Below, piece after piece: positions 1 to 10,505 of a stretch of 64,000 nt of DNA. How positions within the stretch are numbered: position 1 is the stretch's first letter; each line of letters starts with the position of its first letter. Source of the stretch: Halocafeteria seosinensis (Eukaryota; Sar; Bigyra; Bicosoecida); NCBI GenBank assembly GCA_001687465.1, contig LVLI01000341.1, positions 1 through 64,000 of the forward strand, in the 5' to 3' direction. The position numbers and the translations under genes are program-made. A model generated the notes under the pieces. It had not been told where the DNA came from, searched no databases, and was given only the letters and a program-made list of their open reading frames with translations.

Positions 1-133
1 TGTTTGTTCCTTATGATACCCTTTTTGTAATTTTTATTCAAGGGATTACAAGGGGAAGGCATGTTCCCCATGCCAGCGGGCGAGGTGTGGTGGTGATACA
101 CGTTGTTTCACTGCTATAAATCGGGTATATTGG

Positions 134-475
134 TTAATTTTCGTCTTCCTCCTCTTCTACAGTTTCGTCATCCAGACGACCTACTTTCCCGTAGCGAACA
201 AGCATCATTTCTTTGAGCCTGGAACTGTGCAGTCTGGTCCTTCGGTGGCCGCGCAGCCAGCCACTAATGGAGAAACTGCCTTCGGCAGCAAAAATGGAAG
301 GAGGGATCGACATCAGTAGTTTGGCAGGATGTAGCAAGAGTGGGAACTGCTTTCCGTACGTCTTCCAGAAGGTTGCAACAGTGTTGCCTTCGCCACAATG
401 CCAGTCACCTTCGTGCAGTCTCTGGGTAAGTTCCACTGGGATGTGATTTTGGTGTTCCGCACTTTGACCCCACAC
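134..475 (-). pseudogene. hAT transposase C-terminal dimerisation fragment
   Basis: This 113-codon open frame resembles the C-terminal dimerisation region of hAT transposases. The visible signature is a tryptophan-tyrosine start (FWKTYGKQFPLL), then LMSIPPS followed by an acidic residue and FSISGWL, and an arginine-leucine tail, matching the family pattern W..(W/Y)....P.L...A...L.IP.SSA..ER.FS..G. The conserved ER is degraded to EG. No upstream BED zinc finger or catalytic DDE part is present, so this is a fragment. It lies just outside a GTTCCC-rich cluster and on the same strand as the second hAT copy, but its sequence differs from that copy, so it belongs to another hAT lineage. Fragment status is seen; family is inferred from motif resemblance. 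Confidence 0.6.
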
Positions 476-499
476 AAAAATGTGGGGTAGGCTGGCTGG

Positions 500-590
500 A
501 ACAGACGATTTTCCCGACTTTCCCGTTCCCGTGCCCGGAGCCCACTCGCCGTTCCCGTTCCCGTTCCAGCCGTTCCCGGGAACGAATACA
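500..590. repeat. GTTCCC/GGGAAC motif cluster, left
   Basis: The hexamer GTTCCC occurs at least four times here, once as the palindrome GTTCCCGGGAAC. A matching cluster lies at about 1973-2062, on the other side of the hAT reading frames. Paired clusters of short motifs at both ends are typical of hAT subterminal repeats, which bind transposase. I did not find a convincing terminal inverted repeat or target-site duplication by eye. Confidence 0.5.
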
Positions 591-645
591 TATATGTATC
601 TGCAAACCTTACTACTTTACTTTCCACATGCGTATTCTTGCAGAG

Positions 646-1828
646 CTACGCAACGTTCCTTTGGGAAAGATACTGTTTTGCGAGCTCTTTCGCATTGATC
701 TTCTCCCTGTAATTTGCGTCAGGTTTGGGCGAACATTTCGGTTCCCTCCTCTTTCGTTCGACCGCCGGTGGTGGGGAGCCAAGAACTATGGAGCGATGAA
801 GCTCATTATCGCCAACAATGAAGTCATTGAGAACCTTGATTCCATCTAAATTCGACGCTTGGCATTCACTAGCTTCTTCGAGCAAATATTCAATGCTGTA
901 CAGTGGATCATCAGGGCCGTCGAAGAACTCTTCCACGTCAGGTCTACATCTTCCTCAGAGAGCTTTGTCTCATCCTCTTTACCGGAGGTATCTTCGAAGC
1001 CCTCGAAATCACTCAAGTCTGCAGCCTCAGCTGCTCCAATTGTATCCCAGTCATCTTTGTCCTCTTCTCGCATGCTGAGCACGTCGATGGCAGCGATTTG
1101 CAGACCGAGGTTTCTATCCAGGCGGTGCTCGCGGAGCCATAAGGGCTTTCTGCGTGGTTCATTTTCAGCAGTACGCTGACGTGTATCCCACTGGAAGTAT
1201 GTTTTCATCTTAGCCGTTTTCGTGAGACTATTGACACTTAGGTTGCTCCTTCTGCTCGTGTTTGCAGCTGACAGATTGGAGAAGAGTCTCTCGACATCCG
1301 CAGAGCCTGGAGGAATGCTGAAGAGTCGTAGAGCGACTTCCTTCAGTTTGTCGTACGAACTGTCAACTTTGCTCCACCATTTTACCGGCTCGATTGTCTT
1401 GTCGTTCCGTTTGTCATATGGAGCTTCGACGTCAAGGAATCTCTCGTATTCGGCGAAGAATTTTACCCCCTGAGCTGGATTGATGACCAGGTTAAGCTGC
1501 TCTGCAAATTCGAGAGTGTTGCGCCAATAGACTCGGCAGCATGCACACCTGAAAAGGTCAATGTCGAGCAATGAAAATGTAGTGACAGCGCAGCTGTGTA
1601 AAGCTGATCACTATACTCGTTGTATCTCAAGTTGAATGACGTCGCAACATGCTGCTTGAAACCCTTCGTTTCTTCAGAGTCGACTCCATTGTCCGTCTCG
1701 GTTACCTCAGCAAGATCGTATCCCATGCGAATCAACTCGATTTGACAATCAGCCAGAGTAGCTCTTCGGTCTTCCAGTCCTAACACACAGCTACAAGCCG
1801 TGCTTGAAAAGAAACAACGAACACACAA
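646..1828 (-). pseudogene. hAT-family transposase, frameshifted
   Basis: Three overlapping open frames on one strand read as successive parts of one hAT transposase. The first ends with a stretch like YNEYSDQLYTAAL. The second starts near 1571 and carries the dimerisation core: a WW pair, LRLFSIPPGSADVERLFSNL and an R..L.V tail. An acidic tail then appears to change frame near 930 (the DVEEFFDGPDD frame) before stopping. Frame changes near 1550 and 930 lack good GT-AG intron signals, so I read them as indels. The intact ADVERLFS motif suggests the copy is not very old. GTTCCC clusters flank it at about 500-590 and 1973-2062. The N-terminal zinc finger was not identified. Confidence 0.65.
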
Positions 1829-1972
1829 GTCTTCTGATTCAGATACGAAGTCTGACGAACATAATGATGAAGACGATTGTCAAAGTATCGGTCGAATTCT
1901 GAGTAACTTCATCATTTTACTCGTGCAAACCATCCACACACACGTATATTTTTTAAGCCTTTTTTTTTGAAA

Positions 1973-2062
1973 TAGTTCCCGGGAACAGAGCTTTGCTCTC
2001 CGTTCCCGTTCCCGGAGGTGGGCGCGCGCCCGGGAACGGGCACGTTGGGCACACCGGGAACG
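1973..2062. repeat. GTTCCC/GGGAAC motif cluster, right
   Basis: This cluster contains the palindrome GTTCCCGGGAAC, tandem GTTCCCGTTCCC copies and further GGGAAC copies, with a GC-rich core of alternating GCGC. It mirrors the cluster at about 500-590 and brackets the hAT reading frames, so it probably marks the other subterminal region of the element. Confidence 0.5.
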
Positions 2063-2298
2063 TGTTCCAACCACCCTAAATAGAGCCCTTTGACAGATTT
2101 TTTTAGATAACTAAGGTTGACCACAAAGATACATGTTGCTGATTAGCTAACACCGTGGAGCGGCACTTGGTACACGGTGAATAGACCTAACTTTTGTTTG
2201 AATTTGTGTTTGAATTCTAGGATTCAAATTGACCTTTTCCCCCATTCTGCTCGTTATTCTCTTTAAAAGGGACCATTTTCACACTCTAAAGGGGAACA

Positions 2299-3631
2299 AT
2301 GTTCATTAAGAAAGACACTCGAAAAGTTGTGGAAATTCTGGAGGACCCGGAGGACTCGAAAGAGAGCCTCAATCTGGCGCGCCGGGAGGCTGAATTTGAA
2401 AAGGATACCTCCATTTTATGCCGGAACGAGTACAAGGACCGTCTGAGCCGATGTGCATTTCTGTCACTGTACAACAATAAACTGGAATCGCTGACAAACA
2501 TGGCCGTCTTCGAGCAGAGCCCCCTTGAGCAACTGAACCTAGGGCGAAACAACTTGGAAGCCCTGCCGGAAGATGTAAGTTTAGGCTGCATCAGGCAAAT
2601 ATGCGTGACTTCCTTCCAATGGGTGGCATATTTGCGTTTTCTGTATATTAACAGATTGGTCGTCTTACTACTTTGAAAAAGCTATGGGTGGATGACAACA
2701 AGTTGGCGCGCCTTCCCGAGGTAAGTGGCTTTTTGAAATTGTTGGATATATAGTTAAGAAGTATAGACGTTAACCACTACCGCGCAGTGTATATTCAAGC
2801 TGACAAATCTAGAGCTGCTGAAAGTTTCCAACAATTCCATTGATGATGTTCCTGAAGATCTTGGATCCTTGACAAGTCTTCGTGAGCTTGTATGTGCCGT
2901 CCGCTTTCTCTACGATACCGTTGCTGCTAACCTCATTTTCTTTTTTCTTGCAGGCCCTGGATAATAATAGATTAACGCGCCTCCCTTCCGCGATAGGACG
3001 GCTTCGTTCCCTAAAGGTTCTAGTTATTAGGTGAGCAAGGTTTCAAACTGAAGTGTGGGTGGTACGACAGAGAACTATAATACGATGCTGCAGGGACAAC
3101 AAAATCGGGACCGTGCCTACGTCCATAGCTAATTTGACTGAGTTGGGGGAGCTTTACATGAGCTCGAACGAAATCGAGGAGCTTCCCGAAGAAATAGGTC
3201 ACTTGGCTAGGTACGTACCGAAGGGAGAACGCGACATACTCTGGATACTTAGCGTGGTCTATGATCATTCCAGACTTCGTATCTTGCGTGTGAATAAGAA
3301 TAGGTTGACTACTCTTCCGCCCGCACTTGCTGACTGTCGTAACTTGGAAACGTTCAATTGCTCTCATAATAGGATATCAATCGTACCGGAAAGGTTGTTT
3401 GAAGCTTGGAGCAAGTATCTACCAAAATCGGTGTACAATGAAGCAGAAGAAGACCGATCCAAAAGAGCAAGGCATGAGGAGGATGCTGAAGAGTCGGAAG
3501 AAATCCACCCTAAGTCGCTGAAAGTTTTGTTTTATGAAAATCCCGTAGAACATAATCGAGGAATTAAATTAGAAGAGTCCGAATGGAAGCAGCCATTGGT
3601 ACAGCTCTGGAAAACGAAATCTAGCAAATAG
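2299..3631 (+). CDS. Leucine-rich-repeat protein
   Basis: Modelled exons are 2299-2574, 2655-2720, 2788-2889, 2954-3030, 3094-3210 and 3274-3631, encoding 331 residues. After a charged N-terminal helix (MFIKKDTRKVVEILED) come about eight leucine-rich repeats of the 22-23 residue type (L..L....N.L..LP..), such as LKKLWVDDNKLARLPE and LGELYMSSNEIEELPEE. Introns tend to fall between repeats. The C-terminal 90 residues are charged, with a short basic patch, and end in LWKTKSSK. No kinase, membrane segment or signal peptide is present, so it is probably an intracellular scaffold like the LRRC40/57 or PIRL groups; no orthologue can be assigned. Its stop codon lies 10 bp from that of the convergent CFA synthase gene. 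Confidence 0.85.
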
Positions 3632-3641
3632 GTGTGTTATT

Positions 3642-6600
3642 CTATTCAAGAAGGCTAGGGTTGTTGGGCCGGGTGAACACTAGAACTAACAGACCGAGCG
3701 TTTGAGTCGAAAATCCGGCGATGCAGTAAGCGAAATAGTAGTTCCACATACGAATAAAGTGATCGTCAAATCCAAGGCGTCTGCAATCGGCGGATACACG
3801 CTTGTGATGACCTGTTGAATGCTACAGGTCGGTTATTGCACCTACTTAATGCGTGGCAGAACTGCGTTGAAATTACGCTGCCAACGTCTTAGAGTTTCGG
3901 CGTAATGGACACAGAAGTTTTCCACGCCTGCAGATGACAAAATGACGATAAATTTGGAGAAGACCAGCCGAAGTCTACGCAAGCGTACCGTTGATTGTTA
4001 GCGACGAAGCATTGGCTGCAGTGCGCGCAAGGACTTCCAGCGACGGAAGCGCTCCTCCAGGGAAAATTATCGTATTGATGAAATCCGCGGTCTTCGAGTA
4101 TTCCGCAAATCTGTAAAATGTTTGATGTCCAACTTCCTCAGAACTCTGCAATGACTCATGATGGAGACTCACCTGTTTTCAGGGATTGTGATCGCCTCCA
4201 TTACCATGAGGCCGTTTGGTGCCATTAGATCATCACAATTCCGCATGAACTCTTCTGTTCCACGTGAGCAACATTGAGCTGACAAAAATGCGGCAACGAA
4301 ACCCCCGAAATCTACGTACCCATATGATTGATTCCGACAGCTTCTACCATCTCGCAGCAAAATATTCTATCGTAGCTGCTAGGATGTTTCTTCGTGAACT
4401 CTCGGTAGTCGAACAATTCCAACTGCACTCGGTAGACCGGTTGCCCTGCATCAGATTCGACAGTATGGGGACTGTCATTACCCATGAACTTACAGTTATC
4501 AAGTGAGATAAGTTGAGCACGTCTATTCGCTGCCTCGCCCAGTCTAATTGCTCCGTTGATAGCGTTATGCCTGACGGAAGGAGGGAGTAAAGTGCGTGGA
4601 AACGTGGATGCGGGACATTGTAAACCAACTCTCTCGTACCGTGAACTGCGCAGCCAACACGCTGAGCGAGCCGAATAGCCAAAGATCCCCAACCGAAGCC
4701 GATATCAAGAACACAATGCTTCTTCTGAGAAGTAATAATGTGACGGTAATGATCAGAGAGTGCTTCGAAACATCAAGATGGCGCCTACCTGTACTTTCCC
4801 CCTTGTTATCAGGTGATCCAGCTTCCTAATCTGCGCTTCGTCTAGGCTTCCTTCGAGATGAAGATTCCCTCTAATATGTCGTTCTTTGAAAAACGCACAA
4901 CTATACGTCATGGTAGAGTGGTCAAGAAACGACTCAAACAAACCATTGCTAAGATCGTAGTGAGAATGAATATTTTGGCGCGATCCTGTAGTTCAAAGGA
5001 ACACTGTACAGACAGCCAAGTTTACATTTCGAAGGAGGCTTTATCTTACCGGCGATGGTATTATCAAGGAAATATTTGTATGATGCCGAATTTAGTAAAG
5101 TCCCAATCCAGCTTGTCCACAACCTCTTTGTGTCCAGTGTTGCGCTTTCGGAATCTCGATTAAATATAAAAACACGGAAAAGATTTACTAAACTGTCACA
5201 AGACCAATCGCCGGCGATATACGCCCGTGCCAATCCGAGATCCGCCTCTGCGCAAACTCTTAAGAAAAACGACCAGCGATGTACATGGACTGTCGCTCTA
5301 TGTTGAGATGCACTATCCCCAAATATACTCTCTCTCGAGTCTGGAAGCCTGAGCACGACGCAGCCCTCGCGGATACTTTCGTCGAGGAACCTCAGGACCG
5401 GAGCCGACAAGTTGCTCATCGTTAACTTCCCGAAGAATGCCACCCCCTTCGTTACTAGCTCTGTCACGCTTCGCTTTTCATTTAGTAATCGTTGGACGTC
5501 AGGGTTCTCATCCATGTGCGTGAAGCGGGGAACGGGCTCGGAGGGCTCAAAATGACCACGCAGATGGGATTCCACCCGTTGCATGCCTTCGTAGCGGTGT
5601 TGCCTTAGAGCGTGTTGGATAGTCCCAGGAATGTCGCTGTCATCGGCATCTTTGAAATGAGAGGCGTGGATCCTGCCGACGGAATCCCTTGTTATCCCCT
5701 CGTGGTTCTCAAAAAACTGCTTAACTGCTGCTGAGTGGACGTCCTGCAGACCTTCGGCTTCAGAATATCTCCCCTCATCCGCTTCAACGACGGCCGAGAA
5801 CGGAATCCGTTGAGATGTAGGTCCTTTCCACCACGGGGCAAGTTTTCCGGACAACATGCTAGCCACATGGAGCCCTGACTTAAGTCCATCTTCGTGAAAC
5901 CCGTAGCCCAAGTACGCACCACAGAACCACATGCGGCGTTGGCCTTGCAGACGCTTAATTTGTTCCTGGGCTTTTATGGCAGAAATTGTGTATTGAGGGT
6001 GAGAGTATGTCATCATCTTGACAAGCTTTGACGTCTCTGGAAGTTCAGAAGGATTAAGCGTCAGAAACAAGTCTTTTGTAACCGTCTTGGGAACGCTTGT
6101 ATCTTTCCTCTCGACGATTTCCATCTCGCCCGCATTTAATGAGGGGCTCGTGTTAACTCTGTCCAAATTTTGCAGCTTGTTCAGCCAGTACGTAACACAA
6201 CATGGTTCATCTCCGGAAGCCTGAGCACCTTTGCCCATGTAATTCCAAGCTGACCAAACTTCCCGACGATAAGGCATTAAGCCCTCGTCAATGTGTAAAT
6301 AGGCGGTGTTGGTTTTGTAAGAGAAGTTGTTGAGAGCATCAGCTTCCTCACGAGAACTGTCACTATCCAAGATTTCTAGAATCTGCTCTGGGTGGCACGC
6401 GAAGATTACATCGTCAAAGTGCTCGATACCGCTCGTACTGTTCACTGCAACATGTTCGTGGTTACTGGCAACTTTCCCAACCGGTTCGTTGAAGAAAATG
6501 TTTCCATTTCGGATGAACTGTTCATCAGTCAAGAGTTTCGAAACGTATTCACAACTTCCTCCAGAAACTGTTCTCCATTGAGGCCTGTGTAAGAACCCGT

Positions 6601-7610
6601 AAGTTAATGGGGAAACTAAAGCTGAATAGTCATGTCGTTGAGTGCAGTACCTGTCGAAGAGCTTCAGTAGGGAATGATTGATGCAAAAGTTAATCAGTGT
6701 CTTTGCCGGAAATTTCAGAGCATCTGCTCTGGTTGATGACCATACTGCTCCTACCATGGGTAAGAGATACCTGTGTCTAAATACCTGCTGCCGGTCCACC
6801 AGGTATTACGGATACGCTCTTGTTGCATAGTATTCTATGAGACTTCTTACCTCGCTATACTTGTTATACTCTAGGTATTCCTCCAATGTAATTTTGTCGG
6901 AAGCCTTGTCCGTCCGTGCAGCAAGTTTAGGTGCCTCCCTGGATAGATATGCCTGGTTTCAATTCCGCGCAACCAGCTACCTTTGGAAGACTTACTTGTT
7001 GAATCTCACAATGTCTTGCAGCATTTGGTAAAAGCTTCTATCTACCACGTTTGACCTAGTTGCGAAAGCCGCTTTGAGACCGTCACTTCCCCACTCTTGG
7101 CTTCTATTCTGGAGGGATACCGCGAATGACATATCTGTCGGCTCAGTGCGGACTCCCAGTTGCTGCAACGACCAGTAAAGGTTGCTCAAAACGGGCTATC
7201 GGCAGCTTCGACAATAGGCATACCCACCTCGAAAAGACCCATCAGATTTGGATAAGTATGTTCATTGTAAACCAGGAAGCCAGTGTCTATGGGCACACCG
7301 TCCACCTGTGCAGACTCAGTAGTACGTCTACCTAGTTAGGTAGTTAGAAATTCGCTGGCACTGGGGATCACTGACTTACATATACGGTGTTGGCATGACC
7401 TCCAGCTTTCGAACTACTCTCGTATACCGTCACCTGAATAGGAGTACTCCCGGATGGATCATCCCGCGTTAGGAGGTAAGCCGCACCCAAACCAGCAACT
7501 CCTGATCCAATGATGGCCACCTTGCGCGGTCGCGACTGCGGTTCTTCGGCGGCACTACCTTTCTGCCGGCGATTGTCCTGGGGTTGCTTTTGAGAAGTTC
7601 CGTGCGTCAT
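3642..7610 (-). CDS. FAD amine-oxidase-like/cyclopropane fatty-acid synthase fusion
   Basis: Fourteen exons (7380-7610, 7228-7305, 6996-7162, 6851-6938, 6651-6784, 5050-6584, 4789-4985, 4640-4724, 4494-4570, 4320-4422, 4173-4254, 3989-4110, 3846-3927, 3642-3780) encode about 1039 residues. The N-terminal half is an FAD-dependent oxidoreductase: Rossmann GSGVAGLGAAYLL near residue 40, VDTGF-like IDTGFLVYNE, and RPQWRTVSGGS. The C-terminal 350 residues are a SAM-dependent CFA synthase with GSRQNIHSHYDLSN, the SAM loop LDIGFGWGS near 815-823, GITLSTEQ, CEMVEAVG and a C-terminal GFDDHFIRMW block. CFA synthase adds a methylene or methyl group from SAM to an acyl-chain double bond. The same fusion order is known in plant cyclopropane synthases. 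The 66-nt intron 6585-6650 has no stop and keeps frame, so it hides in naive translations. The ATG at 7610 is the first in frame. All introns are 57-74 nt. Confidence 0.9.
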
Positions 7611-8136
7611 CGTAGGATTATACGCAATATGAATGGGTGCTGAATACAATACAAGCCGTAGATCGTCAATTTATCCGCTCCAGCACTCTAAACTGGTCAT
7701 GAAAATACCCAACAGAGTCTCGTCTGCACACAAATGGTAATGAAAATCATAACGAGGAACATTGATAATTTTCATTTCAATTTCATAATGTACATACCAT
7801 ATTCTGGCGAATTACAATCCACACAGATGGGGTAGCATAGCTTCCACGTGTACCACCATGTACTTGATCCTGACGTCATCCGCACCACGTCATACTCTGG
7901 CTTTATGGAGTCGTTACAATCTTCACATCGAACGAAGTTTCATGAATCGTTGACATACCAATGACTGCCGTCGCAAAATGCATGAAGTAGGTCTGGAGCA
8001 ATGAAAATTGGATGCGGGGACGAAAAATAACAGAGGGGCATTGCTGTTAGCCATCGCCAAGATCGCGTGATAGGATACCACCTTGTGCATGAAGGACTCC
8101 CACGATTGGGGTTCGAAAGCAAAGTGTTCTCTCCCC
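7611..8136. promoter_or_regulatory. Shared divergent promoter region of the CFAS and DUF1365 genes
   Basis: This is the only non-coding space between two divergently transcribed lipid-related genes, so it probably serves as a bidirectional promoter. It contains the palindrome CACGTG at 7845-7850, a core recognised by many bHLH and bZIP factors. No TATA box stands out. Regulatory function is inferred from position. Confidence 0.4.
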
Positions 8137-9462
8137 ATGGCAGACACAAACGGCCAAAATACAACCATTCAAAGGCAAGAGCATGGGACGAGGAGTGATG
8201 CAGCCCCCTGCATGTATGTTGGACGCGTTGCTCATCATCGGAGGAAGCCCAAGTCTCACAGATTCGAGTACGGTCTCTTCTACATGTTTCTAAACACGAA
8301 GGTACGTGTCCCTTATCTCTTTTCGAAACGATTGTGATGGGCACCGCCATCGCACTCACACAGAGGCTCAATAAGGACATTGGCAACAAGTGGTGGCCGC
8401 TTCTAGGAATCCAACGTCCCGCAATAGCCGCTTTCTACGATAGGGATCATATGAAAGGTAGAAAAGTATCTAGCGAGAGTACCGATTCTGCTGTAAGTTT
8501 GCATTAACTTGCGCGTGTCACGATAAAGAACCACCCAAGCAGCGGTCACCTGGTTGTACGGAACTTGTACCGCAGGTAAGGAAACTGGTTCATGAGAAAA
8601 CAGGGAAATTCCCTGAAGGAGATATCTTTCTGTTAACCCACTTGAGGTATTGCGGATACTGTTTCAACCCGGTCTCGTTTTACTATGTATACAAACCAGG
8701 AGGAGACGCTCTTGAGTCGGTGGTAGCTGAAGTATCCAACACTCCTTGGTAGGTGCAGTTTGGACACACCCTTCCACAGGCACTTGACAGTGGCGAATAT
8801 TTATAGTGTCTGCAGGAGCGAAATGCATTGGTATGTAATGTCAGATGAAAACCCAGAAGTGGAAGCGAAAGATATTGAACTGCGTTGCGACGGTGTCACT
8901 ACGCCGGCAACACAATACAAGTTTCGGAAAGCATTCCATGTTTCTCCCTTCATGGATATGAATCATCAGTATAGATGGACGCTAACTGCACCGAAAGAAA
9001 AACTGTTCATATACGTGAGTTCCTGGAGTCCTGGGTCCAACAGCTCCAGGGTCTGCGCTTGAGTCCCACTTTACCTCCTTCATTTACAGAACACTAACAC
9101 GCATGATGAGGAGGGAACGCTTTTCAGCGCTTCATTAGAAATGACCCGATGGGAGATATGCTCCTCAAATATCATATGGATACTCGTAAGCTGCTCTCCC
9201 AAAAGGTTCAAGGGATGGCGACAAATCAATCCTCATCCTTTGTTTGAGTCGCATTGACTTGCAGGCTCTCTACCCGCTCATGACTCTTCGTATACAATGG
9301 TGGATACATGTCCACGCTTTTTATCTTTGGTTGAAGAGTGTGCCATTCTATCCACATCCTGAAGGCACCGAGACACGCATGTCGAAGGTGATTGCGGCGT
9401 TGATTGGAGGCTTCTTGGCTCTCTGGGGTTGGCTGACGTGCAGGAGCTGCCGAAGAACATGA
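8137..9462 (+). CDS. DUF1365-family protein
   Basis: Exons 8137-8301, 8364-8457, 8529-8748, 8816-9014, 9090-9185 and 9265-9462 encode 323 residues. The family signatures are all present in order: YVGRVAHHRRKPKSHRFEYG near the N-terminus, FYDRDH, LLTHLRYCGYCFNPVSFYYVY, VAEVSNTPW, the FHVSPFMDMNHQYRW block, and YPLMTLRIQWWIHVHAFYLW near the C-terminus. The last 40 residues include a hydrophobic segment (AALIGGFLALWGWLT) that could anchor it in a membrane. DUF1365 has no established reaction, but in bacteria it is commonly encoded next to an FAD oxidoreductase and a CFA synthase, the two domains fused in the divergent neighbour. A role in the same fatty-acid modification is therefore likely. An upstream in-frame ATG at 8089 could extend it by 16 residues. 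Confidence 0.88.
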
Positions 9463-10505
9463 TTTTCTCAGGGCATTACCTAATTATTTGCAGCATAGCA
9501 CTGGAGGAATTTTCGGGTCTCCTCTGTAATCTATACTGCGCAACGCGACGAAGTTGCGACCAGGTGGTGTCAACACTGTCAATTTCCCCGATTTGGGGAC
9601 GCAGCTTCACAAAGTTGTTGTCGAGTTGTTTCTCACCTAAACAATTGCAGAACGAATTAATGAACGCCACGATAGTTCGTTCTTTATAGTTTTATCAATG
9701 ACGCCTACGAATCCCACCGAATACCAGCCAACACGTGCGTGTATGTCGGTGCGGAATGGATCTGACTCTTTACACCTCCGTCCTCAATGGTCGGAGGGTA
9801 TAGGTAGCTTAGGAGGATTCTCGGCCCCCTGTTAATGATATCCTGATGCTTGGGGCATTACGGTAGCAAGTGAGGCACCAGCCGATGCACCGTTATTGCT
9901 AGTTGAAAACTACATCCAATGCCCGTTCGTTCGCGCTCTGCGCAGAACGACAATCTTTGGAACTCGAAGATTCCATCCATAACAACGACAAAACAAAGCT
10001 CTGACACGTTAATCTGCATCCCTGAATTCCGTAACAAAGCTGTGAGAAAATCATTCGCGGGAGATTTCTGTTTAAAGATATGCATAGGGTGTCTCCCATT
10101 GGAGATCAGTTTCAACGAAATTAAGTGAAATGTTGCACAAACCCACCCCGGAGGATGAAGGTTCATACAAGATACCACCGATTTGCTTTCTTCCTGGCTT
10201 CTTAATATGAGGACCATGGTTCGCCCATTCAAATAATGGTTGAAATTAAATATCTCCTCTCATTGGCTATTCCACTGATATCGTGGTAATGGGTTTAAAA
10301 CAATGAGGATCGTACCTAATGGCATTGTTTACCTTCCAATCACTTCCATGCACAGGTGTGAATTGTTGCTCCAACTTCCCTTCCCGGCTGACTCCCGACG
10401 AAGTTTAGCACCGTTTATATCGCCATTTCCCATCCGAATTGTAGCTTTACGGTGTGATTTTGTCCTAATTAATTGTGTCAGTAGTCCCTAAAGTCGAGAA
10501 CGAAA
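9463..10505. other. Intergenic, no gene recognised
   Basis: Only short overlapping open frames occur here, the longest about 124 codons on the minus strand, with no family motif, no consistent splice signals and no RNA gene. It should contain the 3' end of the DUF1365 transcript and the promoter of the tRNA-binding protein gene. Confidence 0.5.

Noticed and set aside
9858-10232. 124-codon minus-strand open frame in the DUF1365-AIMP gap
   Set aside because: No similarity or splice structure, and composition is not distinct from the surrounding non-coding DNA.
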